A DNA stretch of 64,000 nt from Desulfitobacterium sp038181555. Its GTDB lineage: Bacteria; Bacillota; Desulfitobacteriia; Desulfitobacteriales; Desulfitobacteriaceae. Shown here one piece after another: positions 1-8,593 of this stretch (position 1 is its first letter; each line of letters starts with the position of its first letter). Where the stretch lies: assembly GCF_038181555.1 (NCBI RefSeq), contig NZ_JBBWUA010000013.1, positions 1 through 64,000 on the forward strand, given 5' to 3'. The notes below the pieces were generated by a model, which was not told the DNA's origin, did no database searches, and was given only the letters and a program-made list of their open reading frames with translations. Position numbers and translations under genes: made by a program.

Positions 1-749
1 CAACAGGAGCGGTGGGTCCGACAGGATCGACCGGGGCAACAGGAGCGGTGGGTCCAACAGGATCGACCGGGGCAACAGGAGCGGTGGGTCCGACAGGATC
101 GACCGGGGCAACAGGTGAGGTGGGTCCGACAGGCCCGACCGGAGCAACAGGTGAGGTGGGTCCGACAGGCCCGACCGGGGCAACAGGAGCGGTGGGTCCG
201 ACAGGATCGACCGGGGCAACAGGAGCGGTGGGTCCGACAGGATCGACCGGGGCAACAGGAGCGGTGGGTCCGACAGGATCGACCGGGGCAACAGGAGCGG
301 TGGGTCCAACAGGCCCGACCGGAGCAACAGGTGCTACAGGTGCAGGCTTGGCAGCCTACGGTTATGTCTACCAATTAGCTACTGTAGGAGATGCAATAGT
401 GGTTGGTGGTGCAGATGTGCCTTTTAGCAACAATGGACCGCTTTCCAATGTAACCCATACAGCCGGAGCAACGACGGTTACAGTGGGTGTCGCAGGAAAC
501 TACCTGATTGAGTATTCGCTTTCTGCAACAGCTGGTGTTGGAGCATCAATCTCCATTGCCGTGAATGGTGTGGTGGATCCATCAACTCCTAAGACTGCCC
601 TGGTTACCACAGGGCAAGTTGAAGGAAACGCTATTCTGGTCCTTGCAGCAGGGGATGTAATTACCCTGCGTAACAACTCCGCAATTCCGATAACTACGGA
701 TCTCGCTCCCGCAGTCGGAGCCCAATTAAACCTGCTTAAACTTGACTAA
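1..749 (+). CDS. Collagen-like, BclA-type surface (exosporium) protein, 5' partial
   Basis: The frame is open to the left edge of the window, so the N-terminus is missing. The GTG at base 12 is a repeat codon, not a start. The visible part has nine copies of a 12-residue collagen-like block made of Gly-X-Y triplets (GPT, GST or GPT, GAT, GAV or GAE). It is followed by a globular C-terminal domain of about 135 residues, rich in Val, Ala and Gly, like the beta-sandwich C-terminal domains of BclA-type exosporium glycoproteins. Thr at most Y positions offers O-glycosylation sites. The adjacent glycosyltransferase genes fit this, as in Bacillus exosporium loci. A stem-loop terminator follows at 771-799. 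The collagen-like call is certain from sequence; the spore-surface location is inferred. Confidence 0.85.
   Translation, partial: TGAVGPTGSTGATGAVGPTGSTGATGAVGPTGSTGATGEVGPTGPTGATGEVGPTGPTGATGAVGPTGSTGATGAVGPTGSTGATGAVGPTGSTGATGAVGPTGPTGATGATGAGLAAYGYVYQLATVGDAIVVGGADVPFSNNGPLSNVTHTAGATTVTVGVAGNYLIEYSLSATAGVGASISIAVNGVVDPSTPKTALVTTGQVEGNAILVLAAGDVITLRNNSAIPITTDLAPAVGAQLNLLKLD
12..335 (+). repeat. Nine tandem 36-bp collagen-coding repeats
   Basis: Each 36-bp unit encodes VGPTGSTGATGA or a close variant. Units 4, 5 and 9 have Pro in place of Ser, and units 3 and 4 end in Glu. Copies differ by only a few bases, so the copy number is likely to vary by slippage or recombination. More copies probably lie left of the window edge. 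Confidence 0.95.
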
Positions 750-770
750 CGCTGAAAAATGGTTAGAAAG

Positions 771-799
771 GGGAATCCGATAAAAAGGATTCCCTTTTT
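771..799 (+). terminator. Rho-independent terminator after the collagen-like gene
   Basis: GGGAATCC (771-778) pairs with GGATTCCC (787-794) across an 8-base loop and is followed by TTTTT. It separates the collagen-like gene from the glycosyltransferase at 837. Confidence 0.85.
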
Positions 800-836
800 C
801 AACACAGAGGGTTTTATCGTTGAGGGGAGGAAAACT

Positions 837-1940
837 ATGCCTGAACACTCGATCTCTATTAGCTTGTGCATGATCGTGCGCAATGAGGAAATGACCATTG
901 CTCGATGCTTAGATTCTGTGCGTGACATTGCTGATGAAATCATTATTGTGGACTCAGGTTCAACGGACCGCACCAAGGAAATCGTGGCTAGGTACACGGA
1001 CAAAATCTACGACTTCAGCTGGATTGATGATTTTGCGGCAGCTAGGAACTATGCCTTTAGTATGGCGACCAAAGAATACCTTCTTTGGCTCGATGCTGAT
1101 GATGTCATCTTGGAGTCTGACCGCATTAAATTTCTGACCATGAAAAAAGACTTTGACCGTTCTATTGATGTGGTCAATATGCCCTATATACTGGCATTTG
1201 ATGCTTTAGGAGGCCCAAATTTCACCTTAAGAAGAAATCGACTCGTTAGACGGAATAAAGGATTCCAATGGATAGGAGCAGTTCATGAGTATTTGGCAGT
1301 GGGTGGAAATATCGTTGATAGTGATATTGCAATCGCCCATAAATCAGAACAGCGTGATTCTGAGCGTAATCTGCGCATCTATGAAAAACGTTTGGAACAA
1401 GGAGAAGAATTCACACCAAGGGATCTTTTCTACTTTGCTAACGAGCTGAATGATCATAAGCAGTATCGAAGAGCCATCGAGTATTATCAGCATTTTTTGG
1501 ACACAGAAAAGGGCTGGGTTGAAGATCAGATTTCAGCTTGTGGGAAGCTAGCAGATATTTATAAATCTCTGGGAGATTTGGATCATGCCCAGACTTATCT
1601 TTATAAGTCCTTTGAGTATGATACCCCCAGAGCAGAATTTTGCTGTCGAATCGGCTTTAATCACCTCAATGTAGGGAAATATCATCAGGCAGCTTTTTGG
1701 TATAAACTTGCTACTGAAATTGAAAAGCCTATCAATAGTTGGGGGCCACAGATTGAAGCCTGTTGGACCTGGTTGCCTCACCTACAACTATGCGTTTGTT
1801 ATGACCGCTTGGGGAGGCATGAGTTAGCTTATAAGCACAATGAGATTGCCAGATCCTATCGACCCGAGGATCCTCAAGTTCTTCATAATAAAAAGTATTT
1901 AGAGGGAGTATTACGCATAGAAACCGAAGCCAGGAGTTAA
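837..1940 (+). CDS. Family 2 glycosyltransferase with C-terminal TPR repeats
   Basis: A cytoplasmic inverting glycosyltransferase of 367 residues. The GT-A domain starts at once (SISLCMIVRNEE, about residues 6-18). The nucleotide-binding IIIVDSGSTDRT is near 36-47 and the metal-binding DADD near 86-89. Residues about 200-340 form helical TPR-like repeats, an architecture known from SunS-like and exosporium or flagellin glycosyltransferases that modify proteins. I chose ATG 837 because GAGGGGAGG lies just upstream; the in-frame extension back to 759 would run through the terminator at 771-799. It directly follows the collagen-like gene, which is a plausible acceptor substrate. The sugar donor and exact acceptor cannot be read from the sequence. 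Confidence 0.85.
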   Translation: MPEHSISISLCMIVRNEEMTIARCLDSVRDIADEIIIVDSGSTDRTKEIVARYTDKIYDFSWIDDFAAARNYAFSMATKEYLLWLDADDVILESDRIKFLTMKKDFDRSIDVVNMPYILAFDALGGPNFTLRRNRLVRRNKGFQWIGAVHEYLAVGGNIVDSDIAIAHKSEQRDSERNLRIYEKRLEQGEEFTPRDLFYFANELNDHKQYRRAIEYYQHFLDTEKGWVEDQISACGKLADIYKSLGDLDHAQTYLYKSFEYDTPRAEFCCRIGFNHLNVGKYHQAAFWYKLATEIEKPINSWGPQIEACWTWLPHLQLCVCYDRLGRHELAYKHNEIARSYRPEDPQVLHNKKYLEGVLRIETEARS

Positions 1941-1984
1941 AGTCTTGTGTATTGTAAAACCATAGCTAGAGAATTGCAGCTATA

Positions 1985-2035
1985 GAGTGGGTGCTGCTCT
2001 ACTAGAATAATAAAGTAGAGCATGCCCTCACTTTT
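1985..2035. terminator. Bidirectional terminator between convergent glycosyltransferase genes
   Basis: A long inverted repeat, GAGTGGG..GCTCTACT against AGTAGAGC..CCCTCACTTTT, lies between the plus-strand gene ending at 1940 and the minus-strand gene ending at 2054. It can serve both strands. Confidence 0.75.
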
Positions 2036-2053
2036 AATAACCATCTGCCAAGC

Positions 2054-3040
2054 TTAAAGACTGAGCAAAAAGGTCTCCACTTGGTCAGCAGTTCGTTGCC
2101 AAGTCCAAGATTGGGCAAAGGCATAACCTACAGTAGCCAGACGTTGGCGTTCATTATCCTGGGTCAGAAGTCGGTAAATTGCCTCTTTAAGCTGACCGAT
2201 ATCGCTGGGTGGGACTACCCGACAGTTTTCACCATTATTAGCGTAATCCCGGCTTCCACCGCAATCTGTTGTAATGACTGCTGTCCCGCAGGACATGGCC
2301 TCTAAGGGAGGTAAGCCAAGGGCTTCAAAGTAGGAGTTGTAGATAAAAAGATCAGCTTCGCCATAGAGAGTAGCCATTTCCTGATCGCTAACAGACCTAA
2401 ATATTCGGCAAGGGATTGAGCTTGTAAGCTGTGTGCTTTCTGGAAGGGTCACTGTCAGTTCGAAATCAAGCTGGTTTTGTAAATCACTAAGGGACTTAAA
2501 AAAATCTTCCCCACCTTTCCAGGTATATCCTTGAGCTGGATTGCGCAGGATGTAAAAAATATTTTTACGTCCCGTATGGGTTGAACGTTTAGGGCAAGGA
2601 TGAAAAAGGGTATGATCCACCCCACCGGAGATGACCGTGCTTTCTCGACCGGTTTCTTGAAGAATGAGTTGACGATGCCACTGGGAGATAGAGAGTATCG
2701 GAGCATCGATGAGATAACTTTCTTTGGCCAATTCCCGATCAACCACCCATAGTGGTTCGTAACCAAGACTTAGACGTACCACCTTTCCTTTTTGTGCAGC
2801 CCATGCAGGTGCAACTGTCGTATAAAAGTTGGGAAGGATGAAATCTCCTGGGGGAAGGGTAGAAGGAACTAACTCGGAGACTCGGGTGAGTTTGGCACGC
2901 AAAGGCCAGACTTGGGCACCCTTTCTGGGCATTACCACTTCAACATCGTGTCCCTTATCGGTTAGGGCATTGGCTAGGTGATATAGGAACCGGGCCCCCC
3001 CGCCCATCTCTAGACTCATGACTGGAAAAATAATTTTCAT
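2054..3040 (-). CDS. GT-B glycosyltransferase (GT4-like), copy 1
   Basis: A 328-residue retaining-type GT-B glycosyltransferase. The N-terminal lobe begins MKIIFPVMSLEMGGGARFL with the glycine-rich loop typical of GT4. The C-terminal donor-binding lobe has SYFEALGLPPLEAMSCGT followed by the TTDCGG..DY segment, in the place of the EX7E motif region. It is clearly paralogous to the gene at 3747-4745, with long shared blocks such as GDFILPNF, VVRLSLGxEPLWV and SISQWH. It probably transfers a sugar during glycan assembly in this island. The start is at the GGG-rich N-terminus, with AGGAGG-type spacing upstream. Donor and acceptor are unknown. Confidence 0.85.
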   Translation of the reverse strand: MKIIFPVMSLEMGGGARFLYHLANALTDKGHDVEVVMPRKGAQVWPLRAKLTRVSELVPSTLPPGDFILPNFYTTVAPAWAAQKGKVVRLSLGYEPLWVVDRELAKESYLIDAPILSISQWHRQLILQETGRESTVISGGVDHTLFHPCPKRSTHTGRKNIFYILRNPAQGYTWKGGEDFFKSLSDLQNQLDFELTVTLPESTQLTSSIPCRIFRSVSDQEMATLYGEADLFIYNSYFEALGLPPLEAMSCGTAVITTDCGGSRDYANNGENCRVVPPSDIGQLKEAIYRLLTQDNERQRLATVGYAFAQSWTWQRTADQVETFLLSL

Positions 3041-3171
3041 CGTAATCCTCCTAAAAGTAAGAGTGCAGAAACAGGGGTAAATTGAAACCGATTAATCTCA
3101 AGTGAATACCATATAAAGTAGGCAAATAGACAAGATATAAATTGGATTAATCAAGGGAAGGATGTTATACC

Positions 3172-3750
3172 GTGGCAGTAACCGTTGTTCAACACAAAAA
3201 CTTTATCGATATAATTAAGGGCCTTATGAAGGATGATCAGTCTGTATTGGATATAGGTTGTGGTATCGGTGCAACGTTGAAGGAATTTCCATGCCCCATC
3301 AAGCTGGGTCTTGATGCTCATGAACCCTACCTCATAAAAGCCGGAGCGATAGCTCAAATTATCCCCTTAAAATTGAAAGCTGAGCGCATCGGGGAAGTAT
3401 TCCTGCCCCAATCTATAGATTGTGTGACCTTGATTGATGTGATCGAGCACCTGAAAAAGGAAGTAGGAAGCGAGATCCTGAGCCAAGCGGAAAGGATTGC
3501 TTCGAAAAAGGTAATAGTATTTACTCCCCGGGGTTTTTTCAAACAGATGGAAGAAGATCACTATGGTTTAGGTGGAGAAGAATTCCAGACACATCGTTCC
3601 GGTTGGGAAGTGGAGGACTTTCTAACGAGAGGATATGAGGTCGTTCTGTTCAGCCAATTCCATGATCAAAGTAACTCGGCTTTTGTCAAGGCATACGGGA
3701 AAGAGGCCGAGCCTATCGACGCTTTATTAGCTTGGAAAGAGCCCTCTTAG
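3172..3750 (+). CDS. Class I SAM-dependent methyltransferase
   Basis: A 192-residue Rossmann-fold methyltransferase. Motif I VLDIGCGIGATL (about residues 25-36) binds S-adenosylmethionine; the following acidic segment is LGLDAHEP, and the DCVTLIDVIEHL block (about 84-95) matches motif II/III of small Methyltransf_11-type enzymes. The start is GTG, with AAGGATG upstream. It is transcribed towards the glycosyltransferase at 3747-4745, and the two genes overlap by 4 bases at their 3' ends. Flanked on both sides by paralogous glycosyltransferases, it may O-methylate the sugar they transfer, as in decorated exosporium glycans; the substrate is an inference. Confidence 0.75.
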   Translation: MAVTVVQHKNFIDIIKGLMKDDQSVLDIGCGIGATLKEFPCPIKLGLDAHEPYLIKAGAIAQIIPLKLKAERIGEVFLPQSIDCVTLIDVIEHLKKEVGSEILSQAERIASKKVIVFTPRGFFKQMEEDHYGLGGEEFQTHRSGWEVEDFLTRGYEVVLFSQFHDQSNSAFVKAYGKEAEPIDALLAWKEPS

Positions 3751-4745
3751 GAGCGAGTTAGTTGCAGAAGAAACTTTTCCAAACGATCGGCGGCATGTAC
3801 CCAAGTCCAATCTCGGGCAGTAACTAGTCCGCCTTGGCTCAACCGTCGACGATCCTGCTCATGTGTTAAGAGATGGGTCATGGCTTGGGCCAGTTGTTGG
3901 ATATCGCTGGGGGGAACGACAATACAGTTCTCCCCTTTTTTTGTATAATCGCGATTTCCGCCGTTATCCGTGGTAATGACAGCTGTTCCACAAGCCATTG
4001 CTTCTAAGGGAGGCATAGCAAAGGCTTCAAAATAGGAAGTGGATACAAAAATATCGGCCTTGGCATAGAAAAGTGCCATTTCATGATCTGAGGAGGCAAT
4101 GATCTGTTCGTACGGGACCGGGGATGGATAGGTAGCACCTTCAGGCGCTACCACTTGCACCGTAAATTGGGGGAATTTTTGTGAAGTTATGCGAATGGCA
4201 TCCCAAAAGTCGTCGCTCCCTTTCCAGGTGTAACCATGCTCCTTAGCACGAAGGATATAGGCAATTGTGAGACCCGCTCCAGTGGATAGAGATTTTTTGG
4301 GGGAAGGATGGAAAAGGGAGGGATCCACACCACCGGGTATGATAGTGCTGTCACGACCAGTTTCTTGGCGGATGATCTGCTGATGCCACTGGGATATCGA
4401 TAGGATTGGGGCATCAATCTGGTACGTTGCTAGGGCTTTTTCCTTTTCTTTTACCCATAAGGGCTCAAAGCCAAGGCTAAGTCGAACCACTTGGCCTTTT
4501 TTTGATTCCCAGGCGGGAAAGACCGTCGGCCAGAAATTGGGCAGGATAAAATCTCCAGAGGGGATGGTCGAGGCAACCAATTCTTTGACCCGACTAATCT
4601 TAGTGCACAGTGGCCAGGCAATGACGGCATTTTCCGGCAGAACAACTTCGACCTCGTGCCCTCGCTTAGCCATTTCATTGGCCATCTGATAAATATAACG
4701 CGTTCCGCCAGTCTCCAAGCTGAGTACTGGGATTACCAATTTCAT
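3747..4745 (-). CDS. GT-B glycosyltransferase (GT4-like), copy 2
   Basis: A 332-residue paralogue of the gene at 2054-3040, with the same domain order: an N-terminal lobe starting MKLVIPVLSLETGGTRYI, then a donor-binding lobe with SYFEAFAMPPLEAMACGT and TTDNGGNRDY. Its 3' end overlaps the convergent methyltransferase gene by 4 bases, leaving no room for a terminator between them. Upstream is a 256-bp gap shared with the divergent dehydrogenase gene at 5002. Tandem paralogues around a methyltransferase suggest duplication and divergence in glycan synthesis. Confidence 0.85.
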   Translation of the reverse strand: MKLVIPVLSLETGGTRYIYQMANEMAKRGHEVEVVLPENAVIAWPLCTKISRVKELVASTIPSGDFILPNFWPTVFPAWESKKGQVVRLSLGFEPLWVKEKEKALATYQIDAPILSISQWHQQIIRQETGRDSTIIPGGVDPSLFHPSPKKSLSTGAGLTIAYILRAKEHGYTWKGSDDFWDAIRITSQKFPQFTVQVVAPEGATYPSPVPYEQIIASSDHEMALFYAKADIFVSTSYFEAFAMPPLEAMACGTAVITTDNGGNRDYTKKGENCIVVPPSDIQQLAQAMTHLLTHEQDRRRLSQGGLVTARDWTWVHAADRLEKFLLQLTRS

Positions 4746-5001
4746 GTGGAAACCTCCTCTATCCTTTAGTGTATGTCATAAGGGTTGACAAGGTTGCAAA
4801 AAGCTGTGTCAAGAGGGGGGATAATCCCATAGCATGTAATATGTGGAAGTCAGACTTTGGGGAAGCTTTAGTGAGAGCTAGAGTTTGCAAAGCACGCTAG
4901 GTGCCTATACTGAGGACTTAGCGTCACTTTGAAGCATCCTAGAGAGTTAAATTTATCGTGGTATGTAGTTACTACGGATGACTTGGGGAGGATAAGTAAA
5001 G

Positions 5002-6039
5002 ATGAAAATTGCTGTTGTAGGATTGGGTAATATAGGCTTTAACCTTTTTCTTTATCTTAATAAGAAGTTCCCGAGTTCCGTCATCGGGGTTGATATTGAT
5101 GCTAGTCGTGTCAACGAACTGCGCAATCAGGGGTATCGTGTAACCACTGATTATCGGGCGCTTACGGGCATAGACACCTGGCTGCTAGCCCCATCGACGG
5201 GTGATCAAGGGGAGAATCTCTTTGCTGCCTTAAGGGAAATGATCATCTGTCCCGGTGCTTTAATCTCTATCGAATCCACTTTGCCACCGGGTACCATGGA
5301 ACTGGTCCGTAAGTACTTGGAAGGAAAGGGATATCAATGCGGGCAGGACGTCTATTTAATTCATGTGCCGCATCGGGTCATGTTTGGCGTCGATGAGACG
5401 GTCTGTGACACTCCGAGAGTTATGGGGGCATTTACCCAAGCTTGCCTCGATAAAGGGAGGCAATTCTATGGAGCCCTAGTCCCCCAGCTTGTCGAAGTTC
5501 AAGATGTGCGAATTGCTGAACTGTCCAAAGTAGTTGAAAACGTCAAACGTTATGTGGATGTGGCCTTTGCTCAGGAGCTTTATCGGTATTGTGTTGATAA
5601 CGAATTAGACTTTGAGGTGTTAAGGGAGGCTGTCAATAGCAAGAGCAATGTAGAACTGCTCGGAACAGACTGGGGAATCGGTGGAGAATGCCTGCCGAAG
5701 GATATGCGCTTCTTGCGGAAGGTTTGCCCTTCGCCACTGCTGGAAGGAGCAGCTAAAGCAGATCAAGAGTATCGCGATAGAATTCTCCAGCAGGTGGGCA
5801 GTGATCAAATCGTTCTTATCAAAGGAGTAAGCTATAAAACAGGGGTCAAGGATCTCAAGCATAGCCGCGGAGTGGAATTAGTTCGAGCTTTAGAAGCAGC
5901 GGGTCACATCGTATGGGTAGAAGATTCTCTATTCACACCCGAAGAGCTGGAGACTGCCGGATTCAAAACTGTGGCAAAGAATGACGAAGCTATCACTCAG
6001 AATTGTATCGTCCTGGAGCGGGGCAAGGCGCTGAAATAA
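5002..6039 (+). CDS. UDP-glucose/GDP-mannose dehydrogenase family protein
   Basis: 345 residues. It starts with the Rossmann motif VVGLGNIG (about residues 5-12) for NAD. It has the central dimerisation and catalytic motif GGECLPKD (about 227-234), whose Cys is the thiohemiacetal nucleophile in nucleotide-sugar 4e- dehydrogenases, and a C-terminal YKTGVKDLKHSRGVELVRAL segment of the UDP-binding domain. It is shorter than typical UDP-glucose dehydrogenases (about 430), so the substrate is uncertain. It is translated from ATG 5002 behind GGGGAGGATAAG. It leads an apparent operon with the epimerase (6061) and a family 2 glycosyltransferase (6981). Probable role: making a uronic or related nucleotide sugar for the glycan. 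Confidence 0.8.
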   Translation: MKIAVVGLGNIGFNLFLYLNKKFPSSVIGVDIDASRVNELRNQGYRVTTDYRALTGIDTWLLAPSTGDQGENLFAALREMIICPGALISIESTLPPGTMELVRKYLEGKGYQCGQDVYLIHVPHRVMFGVDETVCDTPRVMGAFTQACLDKGRQFYGALVPQLVEVQDVRIAELSKVVENVKRYVDVAFAQELYRYCVDNELDFEVLREAVNSKSNVELLGTDWGIGGECLPKDMRFLRKVCPSPLLEGAAKADQEYRDRILQQVGSDQIVLIKGVSYKTGVKDLKHSRGVELVRALEAAGHIVWVEDSLFTPEELETAGFKTVAKNDEAITQNCIVLERGKALK

Positions 6040-6060
6040 GTGAAAAGAGGAGCAGTGAGT

Positions 6061-6981
6061 ATGTCAAAAGTTTTAGTGACAGGGAGTAAAGGAACTCTGG
6101 GCACTCGTTTAGTCAAGGAACTACAAAAACGGGGGCACGAAGTGTGGGAAGTAGATCTTCAGCATGCTGGGGAAGATAATTACTTTCGGGCTGATATTTC
6201 CAAATACCGTCAACTGGAGCGGGTGTTTGAACAGGATTATGATGAGGTCTATCATTTAGCGGCTGAGTTTGGTCGCATCAACGGTGAACACTATTATGAT
6301 ACCCTTTGGGAAACCAATGTGATCGGAACTCGCAATATCTTAGAATGGCAGTTAAAAAAGAGCTTCAAGCTCATTTTTACCAGTTCCTCAGAAATCTATG
6401 GGGAAGCCACGGAACCCCTGCTGACTGAAGATCTCCCTCAACAGAAGACTATCATTCAGCATAATGACTATGCTTTAACCAAATGGGCCAACGAAGTTCA
6501 GATAATGAACTTTGAGAAGAAATTTAAAACCCCCATCGTAAGATTGAGGCTTTTTAATGCCTATGGACCGGGGGAATATTACCACCCTTACCGCAGTGTT
6601 GTTTGTCTTTTTGTTTATCGTGCGCTCAAGGGAATCCCCTATGAGGTCTACGAAGGTTATCATCGCGTGTTTATGTATGTGGATGACCTCATTCCCACTA
6701 TTGCCAATGTCGGCAATAACTTTAAGGCTGGTGAAGTCTATAACATCGGCGGAACTGAATATCGCAGTGTCAAGGAACTCAGCGATCTTGTGCTCAAACA
6801 CACTCAAGGCGACCCGGAGCTGGTTCGTTATCTTCCTGAAGACAAACACAATACAGTGAGTAAAAGACCGGATATCAGGAAAGCCATTGTAGATCTTGAT
6901 CATAATCCAAGGATAGCCTTAGAAGAAGGTCTTCCCATCACAGTCGAGTGGATGAAGAAAATCTACGGGGAGGGACGCTGA
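6061..6981 (+). CDS. NAD-dependent sugar epimerase/dehydratase (extended SDR)
   Basis: 306 residues of an extended short-chain dehydrogenase. The NAD-binding GSKGTLG is at about residues 8-14, a serine-rich FTSSSEIYGE near 106-115 and the catalytic YALTK near 137-141, as in GalE/RmlB-type nucleotide-sugar enzymes. I took ATG 6061 (AGAGGAG upstream) rather than the in-frame GTG at 6040. The gene starts about 20 bases after the dehydrogenase and its TGA overlaps the ATG of the next glycosyltransferase, so translational coupling is likely. It should convert a nucleotide sugar for the neighbouring transferases; whether by epimerisation or dehydration is not resolved. Confidence 0.85.
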   Translation: MSKVLVTGSKGTLGTRLVKELQKRGHEVWEVDLQHAGEDNYFRADISKYRQLERVFEQDYDEVYHLAAEFGRINGEHYYDTLWETNVIGTRNILEWQLKKSFKLIFTSSSEIYGEATEPLLTEDLPQQKTIIQHNDYALTKWANEVQIMNFEKKFKTPIVRLRLFNAYGPGEYYHPYRSVVCLFVYRALKGIPYEVYEGYHRVFMYVDDLIPTIANVGNNFKAGEVYNIGGTEYRSVKELSDLVLKHTQGDPELVRYLPEDKHNTVSKRPDIRKAIVDLDHNPRIALEEGLPITVEWMKKIYGEGR

Positions 6982-7688
6982 TGGCAATGCCTAAAGTGAG
7001 TGTGGTTATACCCACCTATAACCACGCCCGCTATGTACCCTGGGCTGTGGAAAGTGTTCTTCGTCAAAACTATCCCAATTTAGAAATCATCGTCATTAAT
7101 GATGGTTCTACAGATGACACTGCTCAACGACTGCAAGCATATGAGAATCGTATTCAAGTAATCAATAAGTCCAATGGTGGGACAGCAAACGCCCTTAATC
7201 ATGGACTCCAGCGAGCTACAGGCGATTATATTTGCTGGCTGAGTGCCGACGATATGTTTCTAAAAGAGAAATTGATTAAGCAGGTTCAACTAATGGAAGA
7301 TAACCCTGAAGTGGGGTTCTGCTATACGAGCTTTATTGTTATTGATGAAAATGGTTTGAATAAATATACAGTGACGTCTGACTTCCACCCTACCCGGCAA
7401 GAAATGGTGGTCAATTTGCATAGAGGGTGCTTTATTAACGGATCCTCGGTAATGATGAGGAGTTCAGCCCTAGAGCGAGTGGGACCATTCGATGAAGGAC
7501 TGCCCCAAGCTCATGATTATGAACTATGGTTTCGTTTTCTTCGTCATTTCCCCTCGGGTTTCATTAGGGAACCTCTCATATCCTATCGATGGCATGGAGA
7601 GAATATGAGTCTGAAACCTGCCACAGAATGCATTCGCATCGTTCAGCAAAGAGCAACAGAGCTTTTCCCCGAGTGGTTAGGGGATTGA
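6981..7688 (+). CDS. Family 2 glycosyltransferase (GT-A)
   Basis: 235 residues. VSVVIPTYNHARYV (about 6-19), VINDGSTDDT (38-47) and SADD (88-91) are the standard nucleotide and metal-binding blocks of family 2 transferases, and GPFDEGLPQAHDYELWFRF holds the typical catalytic acidic residues. The ATG at 6981 shares a base with the TGA of the epimerase (TGATG) and has GGGGAGGGA upstream, so it is translationally coupled. Unlike the transferase at 837 it has no TPR tail. It is the last enzyme of the dehydrogenase-epimerase-transferase run. Confidence 0.87.
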   Translation: MAMPKVSVVIPTYNHARYVPWAVESVLRQNYPNLEIIVINDGSTDDTAQRLQAYENRIQVINKSNGGTANALNHGLQRATGDYICWLSADDMFLKEKLIKQVQLMEDNPEVGFCYTSFIVIDENGLNKYTVTSDFHPTRQEMVVNLHRGCFINGSSVMMRSSALERVGPFDEGLPQAHDYELWFRFLRHFPSGFIREPLISYRWHGENMSLKPATECIRIVQQRATELFPEWLGD

Positions 7689-7699
7689 AATGAGGTGGG

Positions 7700-8425
7700 A
7701 TGATGACCGTATGGACAACAGGAGAAATTCGTAATCCGGTGGTTGCGGGCTTGAGACAGATCGCTACACTATCCGTTAGGTATCGGAATGCAAGTTCCCA
7801 ACCCGCTGTGGTTGAAATTAGAGGTTACTATTTCGAAAGAAATGCGAGAATAGAGTATGTGATGGATTCGATGACCTTGATTCCGGGTGAAGTGAAGGAT
7901 ACCCAGCACTATGCTCAATTCGATGCTTGGGAATTTCGGTTTATGACCACTTCCGACGATGTGGGGATCAATGTTTGGGGAAAAAACAGAGTGGGGAACA
8001 TGATCGCAACTTACCCAGTTTGCCGAGTTGATAATAGTTTAGTAGGGCAAGGTAGGCAGCAGGGGAAGGATATCCTAGGAGATCGACTTTACCAGGTTTG
8101 CCCGGAATATAATCGTGTAGACGTTTTGGATAAATATACCCATATGCACATCACGACTATTCCCGTAGGCCTTAACCCGATGGGAGTTGGGGAAAACCCA
8201 CTCACTGATCGAGTTTACGTGGCTAACCAAGGAAGCCATAACGTTTCAGTTATTGATGGCGCGACCAATGCTGTAATTGCTACAGTGCTTGTCGGAACGT
8301 CTCCCACAGCGGTTCGTGTGGATGCGGAGAACAATCGGATCTACGTTACGAATCAGGGGAGTAAAACGATTTCCGTGATCAACGGAACGACCCATACAGT
8401 TGTCGCGACTATCAATAACAGATGA
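7700..8425 (+). CDS. Protein with N-terminal unknown domain and C-terminal YVTN beta-propeller repeats
   Basis: 241 residues with no signal peptide. Residues about 1-120 form a beta-rich domain I do not recognise. From about residue 125 there are YVTN-type blade sequences (RVYVANQGSHNVSVIDG, RIYVTNQGSKTISVING), each ending in an ATNAVIATV-like strand. Only about two and a half blades are present, while a closed propeller needs six or seven; the protein could be a truncated relic or could assemble with partners. GAGGTGGG lies just before the ATG. Similar YVTN proteins occur on spore or cell surfaces, and the glycan cluster upstream suggests a surface role, but this is inference. Confidence 0.6.
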   Translation: MMTVWTTGEIRNPVVAGLRQIATLSVRYRNASSQPAVVEIRGYYFERNARIEYVMDSMTLIPGEVKDTQHYAQFDAWEFRFMTTSDDVGINVWGKNRVGNMIATYPVCRVDNSLVGQGRQQGKDILGDRLYQVCPEYNRVDVLDKYTHMHITTIPVGLNPMGVGENPLTDRVYVANQGSHNVSVIDGATNAVIATVLVGTSPTAVRVDAENNRIYVTNQGSKTISVINGTTHTVVATINNR

Positions 8426-8521
8426 TTAAGAGGCAATAAGATAGAAGATGCGAGTTAATAAATGAGTTATGGATCGAGAAAATATGAGTTTGGGATAAAT
8501 AAATATTGTTCGAGCTTAATA

Positions 8522-8562
8522 AAAGTGCTGTGTAAGACTTTTACGTCTATCACAGCACTTTG
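8522..8562. terminator. Stem-loop terminator between convergent genes
   Basis: AAAGTGCTGTG (8522-8532) pairs with CACAGCACTTT (8551-8561) around a loop that holds a small inner hairpin (AGAC/GTCT). It sits between the propeller gene and the minus-strand larA-like gene and can terminate both. Confidence 0.75.
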
Positions 8563-8593
8563 CATTCTTTATAGCCCTCATTTGCGGGGACTC

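Noticed and set aside
12..335. CRISPR array
   Set aside because: Regular repeats without spacers, fully inside a collagen-like reading frame.
115..378. Second plus-strand reading frame through the collagen repeats (Arg/Gln-rich)
   Set aside because: It is a frame shadow of the 36-bp repeats with no ribosome binding site of its own.
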